Shown here: positions 34,066 to 41,828 of the stretch, in pieces
Layout: every line of letters begins with the position of its first letter
Position numbering within the stretch: position 1 is the stretch's first letter
Origin: Niastella soli
Lineage (GTDB): Bacteria; Bacteroidota; Bacteroidia; Chitinophagales; Chitinophagaceae
NCBI RefSeq assembly: GCF_017742245.1
Contig: NZ_JAGHKO010000002.1
Location: 124,001 to 188,000 of the forward strand
Direction: 5' to 3'
Length of the DNA stretch: 64,000 nucleotides
Made by a program: the position numbers and the translations under genes
Notes under the pieces: generated by a model
Told to the model about the DNA's origin: nothing
The model's database searches: none
What the model saw: the letters and a program-made list of their open reading frames with translations, nothing else

Positions 34066-35166
34066 CTATTCTATTACTTCAGCCACTTTTGCGGCACTTA
34101 CATTGGCATTGCGCATGGCAATACTACGGGTGGCATTGGCGGCAAATTCTTCAAAGGCTTTGCGGGAGATCATATCATCACTTACCATAATAGGGACACC
34201 TATATCTCCTCCTTCACGGATGCTTTGCACCAGGGGTATTTGTCCCAGGAAAGGCAGGTCATACTCTTCGGCCAGGCGTTTTCCACCTTCTTTGCCAAAG
34301 ATATAATACTTATTATCAGGTAGTTCAGCAGGGGTAAAATAACTCATATTTTCTACCAGCCCAATAATAGGCACTTTTATCTGAGCCTGGCTGAACATCC
34401 CGATCGCTTTTTTAGCATCGGCCAGGGCAACATCCTGCGGAGTGGTAACAATTACCGCGCCGGTAACGGGCACTGTTTGCACCAATGTTAAATGAATATC
34501 GCCGGTGCCGGGCGGCATGTCGATCACCAGGTAATCCAGTTCGTCCCAATACACATCGGTCACAAACTGTTTAATAGCGCTGCTGGCCATGGGACCACGC
34601 CAGATCACCGCACTTTTTTCATCAACCAGCAACCCGATGCTCATTAATTTTATCCCGAAACGCTCCAGGGGAACGATCATACCTTTCTGTCCTTCCCCCA
34701 TACTTTTCATCATGGGCCGTTCGCCACGCACCCCAAACATGATAGGTACGCTGGGACCGTAAATATCTGCGTCCATCAAACCTACTTTCGCTCCGCTTTG
34801 CGCAAGGGCCAGTGCCAGATTGGCGGAAACTGTGCTTTTTCCCACGCCACCTTTACCACTAATAACAGCGATTATATTTTTAACCTTGGGCAACACGGAA
34901 CCAGGGTCCTGCCGGTTCGTGCTGGTATTGGCTGTAAAATTCACCCGTACAACCGCTTCTTTATTAACCAGTGATCGCACCGCATTTTCACAATCTCTGC
35001 CGATCCTATCTTTCATTGGACAAGCGGGTGTGGTAAGCACTACGGTGAAAGACACCGTATTACCGCTAATCACAATATCTTTAACCATGTTAAGCGTAAC
35101 AATATCCTGTCCCAAATCCGGTTCCTGAACGTTCCTCAATGCAGCTAAAACTTTCTCAGGGGTCAT
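34066..35166 (-). CDS. Mrp/NBP35-type ATP-binding iron-sulfur carrier
   Basis: The 366-residue protein starts with a DUF59/MIP18-like domain (about 1-85, TTPACPMKDRIG) followed by the P-loop ATPase: deviant Walker A SGKGGVGKSTVSANLA (about 103-118), MDADIYGPS, and VIDMPPGTGD. Members load Fe-S clusters onto client proteins. The paired cysteines (CPxC) that hold the cluster in most Mrp proteins are absent: the matching segment reads MSYFTPAELPDNKYYIFG. I recall the same loss in other Bacteroidota, so it is likely a lineage trait. It is transcribed away from the gene at 35270. Confidence 0.92.
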   Translation of the reverse strand: MTPEKVLAALRNVQEPDLGQDIVTLNMVKDIVISGNTVSFTVVLTTPACPMKDRIGRDCENAVRSLVNKEAVVRVNFTANTSTNRQDPGSVLPKVKNIIAVISGKGGVGKSTVSANLALALAQSGAKVGLMDADIYGPSVPIMFGVRGERPMMKSMGEGQKGMIVPLERFGIKLMSIGLLVDEKSAVIWRGPMASSAIKQFVTDVYWDELDYLVIDMPPGTGDIHLTLVQTVPVTGAVIVTTPQDVALADAKKAIGMFSQAQIKVPIIGLVENMSYFTPAELPDNKYYIFGKEGGKRLAEEYDLPFLGQIPLVQSIREGGDIGVPIMVSDDMISRKAFEEFAANATRSIAMRNANVSAAKVAEVIE

Positions 35167-35231
35167 TCATCTAAGAGTTTTGTTAAAAAGATTTATTTGC
35201 CACAAAATTAACCATTGGCATGAGTATTTTG

Positions 35232-35263
35232 TTGAAGTATTTTATGCATTATGTATATATTTG
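35232..35263 (+). promoter_or_regulatory. Promoter directly before the 35270 gene
   Basis: TTG (35232-35234) and TATATTTG (35256-35263) are 21 nt apart, a full match to the Bacteroidota consensus. The ATG lies 6 nt after the -7 box, so the message would start at or next to the start codon. Confidence 0.75.
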
Positions 35264-35269
35264 ACGGGC

Positions 35270-35911
35270 ATGAAAAGACGTTTACTTTTTTTGGTTACGC
35301 TGGCGATTGCCATTCCCTTTGCCTCTAAAGCTCAGTTTGAAAAACTGAAAGATTCTGTAGTGCAGTTATATGGCGTTGTAATGACAGCCGACAGCCTGAG
35401 AGCCATTCCTTCTGTTACCGTCATGATCAAAGGTCAGAACCGGGGTACCATTACAAATGAACAGGGTGTTTTCAGCATTGTGGTGATGAAAGGCGATATC
35501 GTTGAGTTTACGTCTATAGGTTATAAACCCAAACTGGCTACCATTCCTCGCGAACTGGAAGGCAATCAATTCAGTTTGTTGCAATTGATGGTTACCGATA
35601 CGGTTTACCTGCCTGCCACCATCATTAAACCACGCCCCACCAAAGAACAGTTTGAACGCGACTTCGTGAATGTTAATATTCCTGATGATGATATAGAAAT
35701 TGCCCGTAAGAATACCGATGAATCAAAACGCAGGGTACTGGCCCGCACACTGCCCCGCGATGGCCGGGAAAGCTCCAATATGTTCCTGCGGAACAATGCG
35801 CAACGGTATTATTACAACGGACAAACACCTCCACAAAACATCTTTAATCCCGCAGCCTGGGCCGAATTTATTCAGGCCTGGAAACGGGGCGACTTCAAGA
35901 ATCAGAATTAA
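35270..35911 (+). CDS. Exported carboxypeptidase-regulatory-like domain protein
   Basis: The ATG at 35270 gives a signal peptide (MKRRLLFLVTLAIAIPFASKAQ), unlike a longer frame. The 213-residue protein has one carboxypeptidase-like beta-sandwich (about 35-110, LYGVVMTADSLRAIPSVTV, then GTITNEQGVFSIVVMKGDIVEF) and a polar, Arg- and Asn-rich tail (FLRNNAQRYYYNGQTPPQN). It is a small stand-alone form of a domain usually found at the start of SusC-like proteins. Function unknown, probably periplasmic. The stop codon runs into AGTTGACAAGTTAAC. Confidence 0.85.
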   Translation: MKRRLLFLVTLAIAIPFASKAQFEKLKDSVVQLYGVVMTADSLRAIPSVTVMIKGQNRGTITNEQGVFSIVVMKGDIVEFTSIGYKPKLATIPRELEGNQFSLLQLMVTDTVYLPATIIKPRPTKEQFERDFVNVNIPDDDIEIARKNTDESKRRVLARTLPRDGRESSNMFLRNNAQRYYYNGQTPPQNIFNPAAWAEFIQAWKRGDFKNQN

Positions 35912-35940
35912 AGTTGACAAGTTAACTTGTTTATATAACC

Positions 35941-35968
35941 AGCCCTTGCGTAACGCAGGGGCTTTTTT
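35941..35968 (+). terminator. Rho-independent terminator
   Basis: AGCCCTTGCG pairs with CGCAGGGGCT (10 bp with one G-T pair) around TAA and is followed by six T residues. It ends the 35270 gene. A 17-unit heptamer array starts 5 bp later. Confidence 0.9.
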
Positions 35969-35973
35969 GTGAT

Positions 35974-36092
35974 CGGCAGACGGCAGACGGCAGACGGCAG
36001 ACGGCAGACGGCAGACGGCAGACGGCAGACGGCAGACGGCAGACGGCAGACGGCAGACGGCAGACGGCAGACGGCAGACGGCAGACGGCAGA
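35974..36092. repeat. Perfect 17-unit array of CGGCAGA
   Basis: Seventeen uninterrupted identical copies of the 7-bp unit CGGCAGA (119 bp) are followed by CGGCAAT. All three frames would code for repeats on either strand (such as CRLPSAV), but there is no start or context for a gene. It is far too short in period for a CRISPR. Confidence 0.97.
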
Positions 36093-36109
36093 CGGCAATT
36101 TTGGCCTCG

Positions 36110-36262
36110 CGAAATTTGAGACTCATGTAATCGTGAAACGGCAAACGTGAAACGTGAAATAAAATCCAGGGCATCTCACTTCGTTCGATACATTGGCTCC
36201 TTCGCTACGCTCAGGAATGGTTCGCGACATTTAAAATTAATAACTACTTTGCGCCGCCAAAA
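36110..36262. repeat. Linker between the two 17-unit arrays, with the 42-bp core
   Basis: It has CTCGCGAAATTTGAGACTC (36105-36123), CGTGAAACG units (36132-36158), a TTCGCTACGCTCAGG piece (36200-36214), and the core TTCGCGACATTTAAAATT...TTTGCGCCGCC (36221-36258). The core recurs at 58237 and 61538, each time just before heptamers. Confidence 0.8.
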
Positions 36263-36264
36263 AT

Positions 36265-36383
36265 CTACAGCCTACAGCCTACAGCCTACAGCCTACAGCC
36301 TACAGCCTACAGCCTACAGCCTACTGCCTACTGCCTACTGCCTACAGCCTACTGCCTACTGCCTACAGCCTACTGCCTACTGC
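36265..36383. repeat. 17-unit array of CTACAGC/CTACTGC
   Basis: Seventeen uninterrupted 7-bp units: eight CTACAGC, then a mix of CTACTGC and CTACAGC (119 bp in all). The unit differs from that of the first array, but the unit count and length are the same. Confidence 0.96.
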
Positions 36384-36415
36384 CCATTAACGGACCTGAG
36401 AGCAGCGAAGGTCCA

Positions 36416-36470
36416 GTTTGCCGTTTGCCGTCTGCCGTCTGCCCATTCCCCATTGCCCTTTGCCATATTA
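36416..36470. repeat. Heptamer array TTGCCGT/CTGCCGT
   Basis: Units TTGCCGT, TTGCCGT, CTGCCGT, CTGCCCA, TTCCCCA, TTGCCCT and TTGCCAT follow without a break, 38 bp upstream of the hbd start. A TATATTAG box (36482-36489), close to the -7 consensus, follows 16 bp later. Confidence 0.85.
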
Positions 36471-36508
36471 ACAGTCGTTAGTATATTAGCGCCTCATTAA
36501 CTTACCAT

Positions 36509-37405
36509 ATGGACTTAAAAAATATTGCAGTTATAGGCGCCGGTACCATGGGCAACGGCATTGCGCATGTTTTTGCGCAGAATGGTTTTCAGGTAAACCT
36601 GATAGATGTAAACGCCGCGCAGCTGGATAAAGCATTACAAACGATTCAAAAGAACTTCGACCGCCAGATCGCAAAAGGCACGGCCACAGAAGAGCAGAAA
36701 AACAATGCCCTGGCCAATCTGACCACGGTTACCGATATGGCGCAGGGTGTTAAAGAGGCCCAATTGGTAGTGGAAGCAGCTACAGAAAATATAGATCTTA
36801 AACTGCATATTTTTAAACAGCTCGATAGCCTGGCTCCCAGCCACGCCTTGCTGGCCACTAATACTTCTTCTATTTCCATCACCCGTATTGCGGCCGTTAC
36901 CAAACGCGCCAGCCAGGTGATCGGCATGCACTTTATGAACCCCGTACCGGTAATGAAACTGGTAGAGATCATTAACGGCTACGCTACTTCCAAAACAGTT
37001 ACCGATACCATTGTTGCACTGAGCAAACAACTGGGTAAAGTTCCCTGTGTGGTGAACGATTATCCCGGTTTTATTGCCAATCGTATCTTGATGCCCATGA
37101 TCAATGAATCGATCTACAGCCTGTACGAAGGCATTGCCGGTGTAAATGAAATTGACACCATCATGAAGCTGGGTATGGCCCATCCCATGGGGCCCTTACA
37201 GTTAGCCGATTTTATTGGCCTGGATACCTGTCATGCCATCTTAAACGTGTTGTATGAAGGTTTTGGCAACCCCAAATATGCGCCCTGTCCGTTACTCACG
37301 AATATGGTCACCGCCGGTTATCTGGGAGTGAAGAGCGGAGAAGGATTTTATAAGTATGAAGGGGGTAGTAAGGAATTGGTGGTGAGTGAAAGATTTTCAC
37401 GGTGA
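36509..37405 (+). CDS. hbd: 3-hydroxybutyryl-CoA (3-hydroxyacyl-CoA) dehydrogenase
   Basis: The 298-residue protein has the NAD-binding IAVIGAGTMGNGIAHVFAQ at its start and the catalytic His in IGMHFMNPVPVMKLVEII (about residues 137-155), then CVVNDYPGFIANRILMPMINE and the C-terminal GPLQLADFIGLDTCHAI. The length is that of single-domain PaaH/Hbd enzymes. It oxidises (S)-3-hydroxybutyryl-CoA to acetoacetyl-CoA, the reaction that follows glutaryl-CoA or fatty acid breakdown. It stands alone and is convergent with the next gene, 4 nt away. Confidence 0.94.
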   Translation: MDLKNIAVIGAGTMGNGIAHVFAQNGFQVNLIDVNAAQLDKALQTIQKNFDRQIAKGTATEEQKNNALANLTTVTDMAQGVKEAQLVVEAATENIDLKLHIFKQLDSLAPSHALLATNTSSISITRIAAVTKRASQVIGMHFMNPVPVMKLVEIINGYATSKTVTDTIVALSKQLGKVPCVVNDYPGFIANRILMPMINESIYSLYEGIAGVNEIDTIMKLGMAHPMGPLQLADFIGLDTCHAILNVLYEGFGNPKYAPCPLLTNMVTAGYLGVKSGEGFYKYEGGSKELVVSERFSR

Positions 37406-37409
37406 TAAC

Positions 37410-38246
37410 TCACTTAACCCATCCAAAAACCTGTTGCCATTTCTCAGGCAAGGGCAAATTCGGTATGGTATAAGCGGAAACGCGTTCTCCCTCGCAATAT
37501 ATAAAATGTTCAAGGCGCCAATGGGTGGAATCTGTTTCACCCCATTGGTTGCTGGCATATTCTTCCTGTAGCTGTAGTTTCCCCTCCTGCCAGACATATT
37601 TCCCATAAAAGCCTTTGCAGTGTTCCCCCAAATAGATCGTTTTTTCATCGGCCGATACACCAAAATCGAAGAACGATCTTATTTCGGGTACATGTTCCAG
37701 CTTGTCGGTGTCATTGTTATACAGATAAATATCACGACAACCAGGTGCCGAACAGTTACAAATACCCGCTGAATAGTTCCAGATTATAGATACATCTTTA
37801 AGCCCATCAAAATTTATATCGCAGAATTGAATAGCACTGTCTTTGATCTTTCCAAACCCATTTATAACCTGTCGCAGTCGCCAGTCATTTTCTTTTGTAA
37901 AGAAGAAGAAAAGGTTCCTGGCTTCAAAACCCACCACAGCATGTTGTCTTTGATTGGTGCAGATATTTCCTTTGTAGAATTGGATGCGGTTGGTATCCCC
38001 TTCAAAAACGGCCAGGGTGTAAAACTGGTTATCCACTTTATGGCTGTCCAGTTTTCTGATGCAGTAATCCCTGAAAAAGGCAATCTCTTCGGTGCTGTCC
38101 ATAGCCTTGCTTAACAGCACCTCATAGGGAACTGCATGTACCGATAAGGTGTCTTTAGACTTGTTTTTGCCCCAGGGCCCGTTACCTGGTTTACAGGCTT
38201 GAATCAATACGAGGGACAGGATTATTACTGTAATAAACCGTTTCAT
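37410..38246 (-). CDS. Lipoprotein of unknown function
   Basis: The 278-residue protein has a lipobox (LVLIQACKPG, Cys near residue 18). The centre contains FCDINFDGLKDVSI, a D-x-N-x-D-G-x-x-D loop of the calcium-binding type found in VCBS/FG-GAP and XAC2610-like proteins, then a Cys-rich NYSAGICNCSAPGCRD. It is the last gene of a minus-strand run ribD-eamA-yigZ-this gene (31-nt gap). No enzyme motif is visible. Confidence 0.8.
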   Translation of the reverse strand: MKRFITVIILSLVLIQACKPGNGPWGKNKSKDTLSVHAVPYEVLLSKAMDSTEEIAFFRDYCIRKLDSHKVDNQFYTLAVFEGDTNRIQFYKGNICTNQRQHAVVGFEARNLFFFFTKENDWRLRQVINGFGKIKDSAIQFCDINFDGLKDVSIIWNYSAGICNCSAPGCRDIYLYNNDTDKLEHVPEIRSFFDFGVSADEKTIYLGEHCKGFYGKYVWQEGKLQLQEEYASNQWGETDSTHWRLEHFIYCEGERVSAYTIPNLPLPEKWQQVFGWVK

Positions 38247-38277
38247 ACGCTTTCAGACCTCAATTAGGAGAAAGATA

Positions 38278-38889
38278 CTACAAATTCTTCTCCATAATTT
38301 CCACCCCGCGTATTTCTTTGAACATATATATTGCTTCGTCGATACGGCCTTTGGGAATACCGATCACCAGGTGGCAGAAAAGGTTCATATCTTTTTCCAA
38401 CACCGTGCAGTTCAGCTGTTTTACGAGCATCATCACCTCATTCATTTGCGTATAGTCGAACTGGAGGGTATACGCCACTTCAATGGGTTTTTGAACAATA
38501 GGGGTTACCTGAAGGGCCAGTGCAGCAGCAGATTTATAAGCATTGATCAACCCGGGTACACCCAACAGGGTACCGCCGAAGTAACGCACTACTACAACCA
38601 GTATGTTGGTGAGTTTTTTACTATCTATTTGCCCCAGTATGGGCCTGCCGGCCGTTCCGGAGGGTTCACCATCATCGCTAACGCGGTATGTATTATTATC
38701 AAGCCCTATGCGATAAGCAAAACAGTGATGGGTAGCTTTGGGATGTTCTTTTTTGATAGCATCCATGCACTTTTTAAAATCCTCTACCGACTGTACCGGG
38801 TAAGTAAAGGCAATAAATTTACTGCCCCGGTCTTTAAATTCTGCGGAGGTTGACTTTTCTATGGTATAAAAGAATTCGAGGTCGGTCAT
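38278..38889 (-). CDS. YigZ/IMPACT family protein
   Basis: The 203-residue protein has the IMPACT N-terminal domain: GSKFIAFTYPVQS, ATHHCFAYRIG, and the hallmark SDDGEPSGTAGRPIL (about 73-88), then VVVVRYFGGTLLGVPGL. The C-terminal DUF1949-like domain follows (about 135-200). Bacterial members are thought to act on the translation machinery or RNA; the precise role is not settled. It lies between a DMT transporter (29 nt upstream) and a lipoprotein gene. Confidence 0.94.
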   Translation of the reverse strand: MTDLEFFYTIEKSTSAEFKDRGSKFIAFTYPVQSVEDFKKCMDAIKKEHPKATHHCFAYRIGLDNNTYRVSDDGEPSGTAGRPILGQIDSKKLTNILVVVVRYFGGTLLGVPGLINAYKSAAALALQVTPIVQKPIEVAYTLQFDYTQMNEVMMLVKQLNCTVLEKDMNLFCHLVIGIPKGRIDEAIYMFKEIRGVEIMEKNL

Positions 38890-38918
38890 AATTAAATGTT
38901 ATTGAAAAAATGGACGGG

Positions 38919-39803
38919 TCATCCATAAGCGATCAACGCAATAGCGCCCAGTGATAAGGCAATTCCCAACCAGTTGGTGGCCGAGAGCTTTTCTTTAAAG
39001 ATCAACCAGGCAACCATTGCCGTAAATAGTACAATTCCCATATTATTGATGGGAATGATGGCCGAGCTGTTGTTAGCATATCCCTTCAATGCACCCAGCA
39101 AACACCAGATGGAAAAATAGTTCGGTATCCCAATGCCAATGCCCGCCAATACAGCCCTGCCCGATAATTGCTGTTTTCCGGTGGCGAACAAATAAAATAA
39201 AATGACCCAGCCTACTGATGCAGCCACAAAAAAGGCAGTGATCAAATAAGCATCCTGGTTAGCCGGGTTGATAAATGCCTGTTCAACATATTTGATCATG
39301 GTATCCAGCAGGCCGCTGCCCACAAATAATAACAGCGGCATGACCCAGATCAACCACGATACTTTTTTACCTTTTTTGCCTCCATCCGCCGGCCGGGTGG
39401 TGAACCAAACTGCCAGTAAGGCCAGTGCCACCCCGGCAAACTTCAGCATCGTTGCTTCTTCGTGATACAGGTACAGGGAAAACAGAAAGGGGATCACCAA
39501 CGATAACTTATACGCCACTGTTGCCGCCGCCACTCCTATCTTTTGCACGGTATAGGCAGCCAGATTAAAAATCGAAATAAAACAGGCGCCCATTACCAGG
39601 GCCCAGCCCAACCAGGGTTGTTGAACCAGCGCTCCATTTACAGGAAAGCTGCCATTTACTATGCTGCCGGTGATTACACACACCGTATAGTTGCATACAA
39701 TAGCCTGCAGGTTATTGATGCCCAACCGGTCAATTATTTTAAAGGAAATAGTAAGCCAGGCAGTAAGTATAATACTGGCAATGAGGAATAATAAACTGCT
39801 CAA
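38919..39803 (-). CDS. EamA/DMT-superfamily transporter
   Basis: The 294-residue protein has about ten hydrophobic spans arranged as two EamA repeats (about 1-135 and 150-294), for example LLFLIASIILTAWLTISF and AIIPINNMGIVLFTAMVAWLIF. The family exports or imports small metabolites; the substrate cannot be read from the sequence. The start is a TTG that shares bases with the ribD stop (TTGA, 4-nt overlap), so translation is probably coupled to ribD. This makes a link to riboflavin possible but unproven. Confidence 0.88.
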   Translation of the reverse strand: MSSLLFLIASIILTAWLTISFKIIDRLGINNLQAIVCNYTVCVITGSIVNGSFPVNGALVQQPWLGWALVMGACFISIFNLAAYTVQKIGVAAATVAYKLSLVIPFLFSLYLYHEEATMLKFAGVALALLAVWFTTRPADGGKKGKKVSWLIWVMPLLLFVGSGLLDTMIKYVEQAFINPANQDAYLITAFFVAASVGWVILFYLFATGKQQLSGRAVLAGIGIGIPNYFSIWCLLGALKGYANNSSAIIPINNMGIVLFTAMVAWLIFKEKLSATNWLGIALSLGAIALIAYG

Positions 39804-40858
39804 AGTGCCACGGTTTGTGGGTTCACAAAATAATGGAGGGTATCTGAATAAAAAGTTTCCTGGTGTAACAGCTGGCCGCTTTGCAAACGCGGTGCGGGTA
39901 ATCCCTGCCCCACCACCTGTTCATTATTGGTGATCACGCGTATTTCATCCCACGCGCCTTCATCAATAAAAGATTGAAGCAATTGCGCTCCGCCTTCCAC
40001 CAGCACGCTCTGTATTTTTAACTGGTATAATGCATGTACGATCTGATGCACAAGACTTACATCCTGTGTAACCTGGTAATACAACAGGTTATCTTTTTCT
40101 TCCTGTTTCAGGGTATTGAATACAATGGTCTTTACCTGCTGATCAAACAATTGTAACGACGAAGGCAATCGAAGGTTTCTATCTACTACCAGCCGCACGG
40201 GATTGGGGCCGTTCCATAAACGGGTGGTCAATGCCGGGTTGTCGAACAGGGCCGTATTGGTACCTACCAGAATAGCCGCTTCTTCACTGCGCCATTTATG
40301 CACCAGGCGGTTGGTAAATTCGTTGCTGATAAACAGGCGTTCCTCACCTGCTTCCACGGCCATTTTCCCATTGGCCGTTTGTGCCCATTTCAAAATAATA
40401 TAGGGTCGATGTTGGGTATTGAAGGTGATGAACCGTTTATTAAGGGTTTTACAATCCTGCTCCAGCACGCCCAGGGTAACTTTTACCCCGGCGGCCTTTA
40501 GCTTCTCCACGCCCTTTCCATCTACCTGTTTAAACGGATCACGAACGCCAATAACCACCTCGGGGATCTTTTTTTCTATGATCAGATCGGCGCAGGGCGG
40601 CGTTTTACCAAAATGCGCACAAGGCTCCAGCGACACATACATTACAGATTGGGAAATCAAATGCCGGTCGGCCTCGGAAACGGAATTTACACAATTCACC
40701 TCGGCATGCGGACCGCCATATTTTTTATGGTACCCCTCTCCTATGATGCGTTTTTCATGCACCAGCACGGCGCCAACCATTGGGTTAGGCGCAACGTGTC
40801 CAGCCCCGGCTTTTGCCAGTTCGATACAACGCTGCATATATGTTTCGTGAGTGGTCAA
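39800..40858 (-). CDS. ribD: Bifunctional riboflavin biosynthesis deaminase/reductase
   Basis: The 352-residue protein has the zinc-dependent deaminase domain (about 1-150) with GGPHAEVNC and LEPCAHFGKTPPCADLI, and the reductase domain (about 155-350) with ILKWAQTANGKMAV and VLVEGGAQLLQSF. It carries out two successive steps from the first pyrimidine intermediate to riboflavin. A TTG at 40858 is the preferred start because the family N-terminus (TTHETYMQRCIELA) begins there and a perfect -7 box lies 7 nt before it. An ATG 21 nt further in is the alternative. Confidence 0.93.
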   Translation of the reverse strand: MTTHETYMQRCIELAKAGAGHVAPNPMVGAVLVHEKRIIGEGYHKKYGGPHAEVNCVNSVSEADRHLISQSVMYVSLEPCAHFGKTPPCADLIIEKKIPEVVIGVRDPFKQVDGKGVEKLKAAGVKVTLGVLEQDCKTLNKRFITFNTQHRPYIILKWAQTANGKMAVEAGEERLFISNEFTNRLVHKWRSEEAAILVGTNTALFDNPALTTRLWNGPNPVRLVVDRNLRLPSSLQLFDQQVKTIVFNTLKQEEKDNLLYYQVTQDVSLVHQIVHALYQLKIQSVLVEGGAQLLQSFIDEGAWDEIRVITNNEQVVGQGLPAPRLQSGQLLHQETFYSDTLHYFVNPQTVAL

Positions 40859-40865
40859 TGGGGCG

Positions 40866-40873
40866 CAAATATA
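40866..40873 (-). promoter_or_regulatory. -7 box of ribD, 7 nt before its TTG start
   Basis: TATATTTG on the minus strand, a full match to TAnnTTTG. It sits in the 42-nt spacer shared with the divergent prmC gene. The short distance implies an almost leaderless message and supports the TTG start. Confidence 0.6.
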
Positions 40874-40887
40874 CGCCAAAATACCCT

Positions 40888-40895
40888 CATCTTTG
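40888..40895 (+). promoter_or_regulatory. -7 box of prmC, 5 nt before its ATG
   Basis: CATCTTTG matches TAnnTTTG at seven of eight positions and lies 5 nt before the prmC ATG, back to back with the ribD box. Confidence 0.5.
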
Positions 40896-40900
40896 CCCCT

Positions 40901-41818
40901 ATGACGGTATACGAGGCGCAACAACAATTGCAAAAGGCCCTTATTGAGTTGTATGATGACCGCGAGGCGGCCAATATTTCTGACTGGGTTATGGAACATG
41001 TTACCGGTATGAGAAAAATTGACCGTATTATGCATAAGCAGTCGATCCTGGCTCCCGATCAGGCAGCCCGGTTGTTGGAATATACCCGGGAACTGCTGAC
41101 CCATAAACCGGTACAATACGTTTTACACGAGGCCTGGTTTTGCGGGATGCCGTTCTATGTGGATGAGCAGGTACTTATTCCAAGACCTGAGACGGAAGAG
41201 CTTGTTGAGTGGGTGGTTGAAAATGCAGGGCAGAAGGCAGAGGGCAGAGGGCAGAGAGAAGAGGGCAATAGGCAATGGGCAATGGGCAATAATTCCCTAC
41301 AGGCAACTTCGCTTCGAATTCTGGACATTGGTACCGGGAGTGGTTGTATACCTGTCTCTCTTAAAAAGAAATTACCCCGGGCTGAGGTATTCGCCTGTGA
41401 TGTAAGCGAAGGCGCCCTTGCGGTAGCAGCGCGCAATGCAGCTGCCCAACAAACTCCCATTCATTTTTTACAGGCTGACTTCCTGAATGCCGACACCTGG
41501 CCCTCTTTGCCTATGGCTGACATAATTGTGAGCAACCCGCCTTACATTCCACAAAGCGATAAAAACACCATGTTGCAAAACGTACTGGCCTATGAGCCGC
41601 ATTTGGCTTTGTTTGTGCCCGACAACGATGCGCTGGTATTCTATGAGGCTATTGCCCGTTTTGCGAAAGACAAGTTGATATCCGGCGGAAGCGTTTTTGT
41701 AGAAATACATGAAGACCTGGGTCTGAAAACAAAGGAACTTTTTGAAAACAACGGATTCAAAGCTGAAGTAAAGAAAGATTTCCAGGGTAAGGACCGGATG
41801 GTAAAGGCAGTGAAGTAG
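40901..41818 (+). CDS. prmC: Release factor glutamine methyltransferase, with an in-frame heptamer insert
   Basis: The 305-residue protein has the PrmC N-terminal helical domain (about 1-95), the linker LIPRPETEELVEW, then the SAM-binding LDIGTGSGC (about 145) and the catalytic IIVSNPPYIPQ. It methylates the GGQ glutamine of peptide release factors. Between VVENAG and LRILDIG, residues about 110-130 (QKAEGRGQREEGNRQWAMGN) come from nine 7-bp repeat units (41228-41290, 63 bp), which extend the interdomain loop without breaking the frame. A longer upstream frame is rejected because it crosses ribD. Confidence 0.95.
   Translation: MTVYEAQQQLQKALIELYDDREAANISDWVMEHVTGMRKIDRIMHKQSILAPDQAARLLEYTRELLTHKPVQYVLHEAWFCGMPFYVDEQVLIPRPETEELVEWVVENAGQKAEGRGQREEGNRQWAMGNNSLQATSLRILDIGTGSGCIPVSLKKKLPRAEVFACDVSEGALAVAARNAAAQQTPIHFLQADFLNADTWPSLPMADIIVSNPPYIPQSDKNTMLQNVLAYEPHLALFVPDNDALVFYEAIARFAKDKLISGGSVFVEIHEDLGLKTKELFENNGFKAEVKKDFQGKDRMVKAVK
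41228..41290 (+). repeat. Nine heptamer units inside prmC
   Basis: Units GGGCAGA, AGGCAGA, GGGCAGA, GGGCAGA, GAGAAGA, GGGCAAT, AGGCAAT, GGGCAAT and GGGCAAT run without a break. Nine times 7 is 63 bp, or 21 codons, so the reading frame is kept. The same unit types (GGCAGA, GGCAAT) make up the arrays in the spacers. Confidence 0.95.
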
Positions 41819-41828
41819 TGTGCAGGTG

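Noticed and set aside
35908-36174. Open frames made of CRLPSAV or similar seven-residue repeats over the heptamer arrays (also near 44850 and 49000)
   Set aside because: Each is simply translated 7-bp repeat DNA with no start signal or conserved part. Where such a frame joins a real gene, the repeat part lies upstream of the family start.
35974-36383. CRISPR-like look of the two arrays
   Set aside because: The period is 7 bp with no spacers, and no cas genes lie in the window. These are tandem heptamers.
40613-40900. Longer N-terminus of prmC
   Set aside because: It would overlap the start and first 80 codons of the divergent ribD gene. The family start is at 40901.
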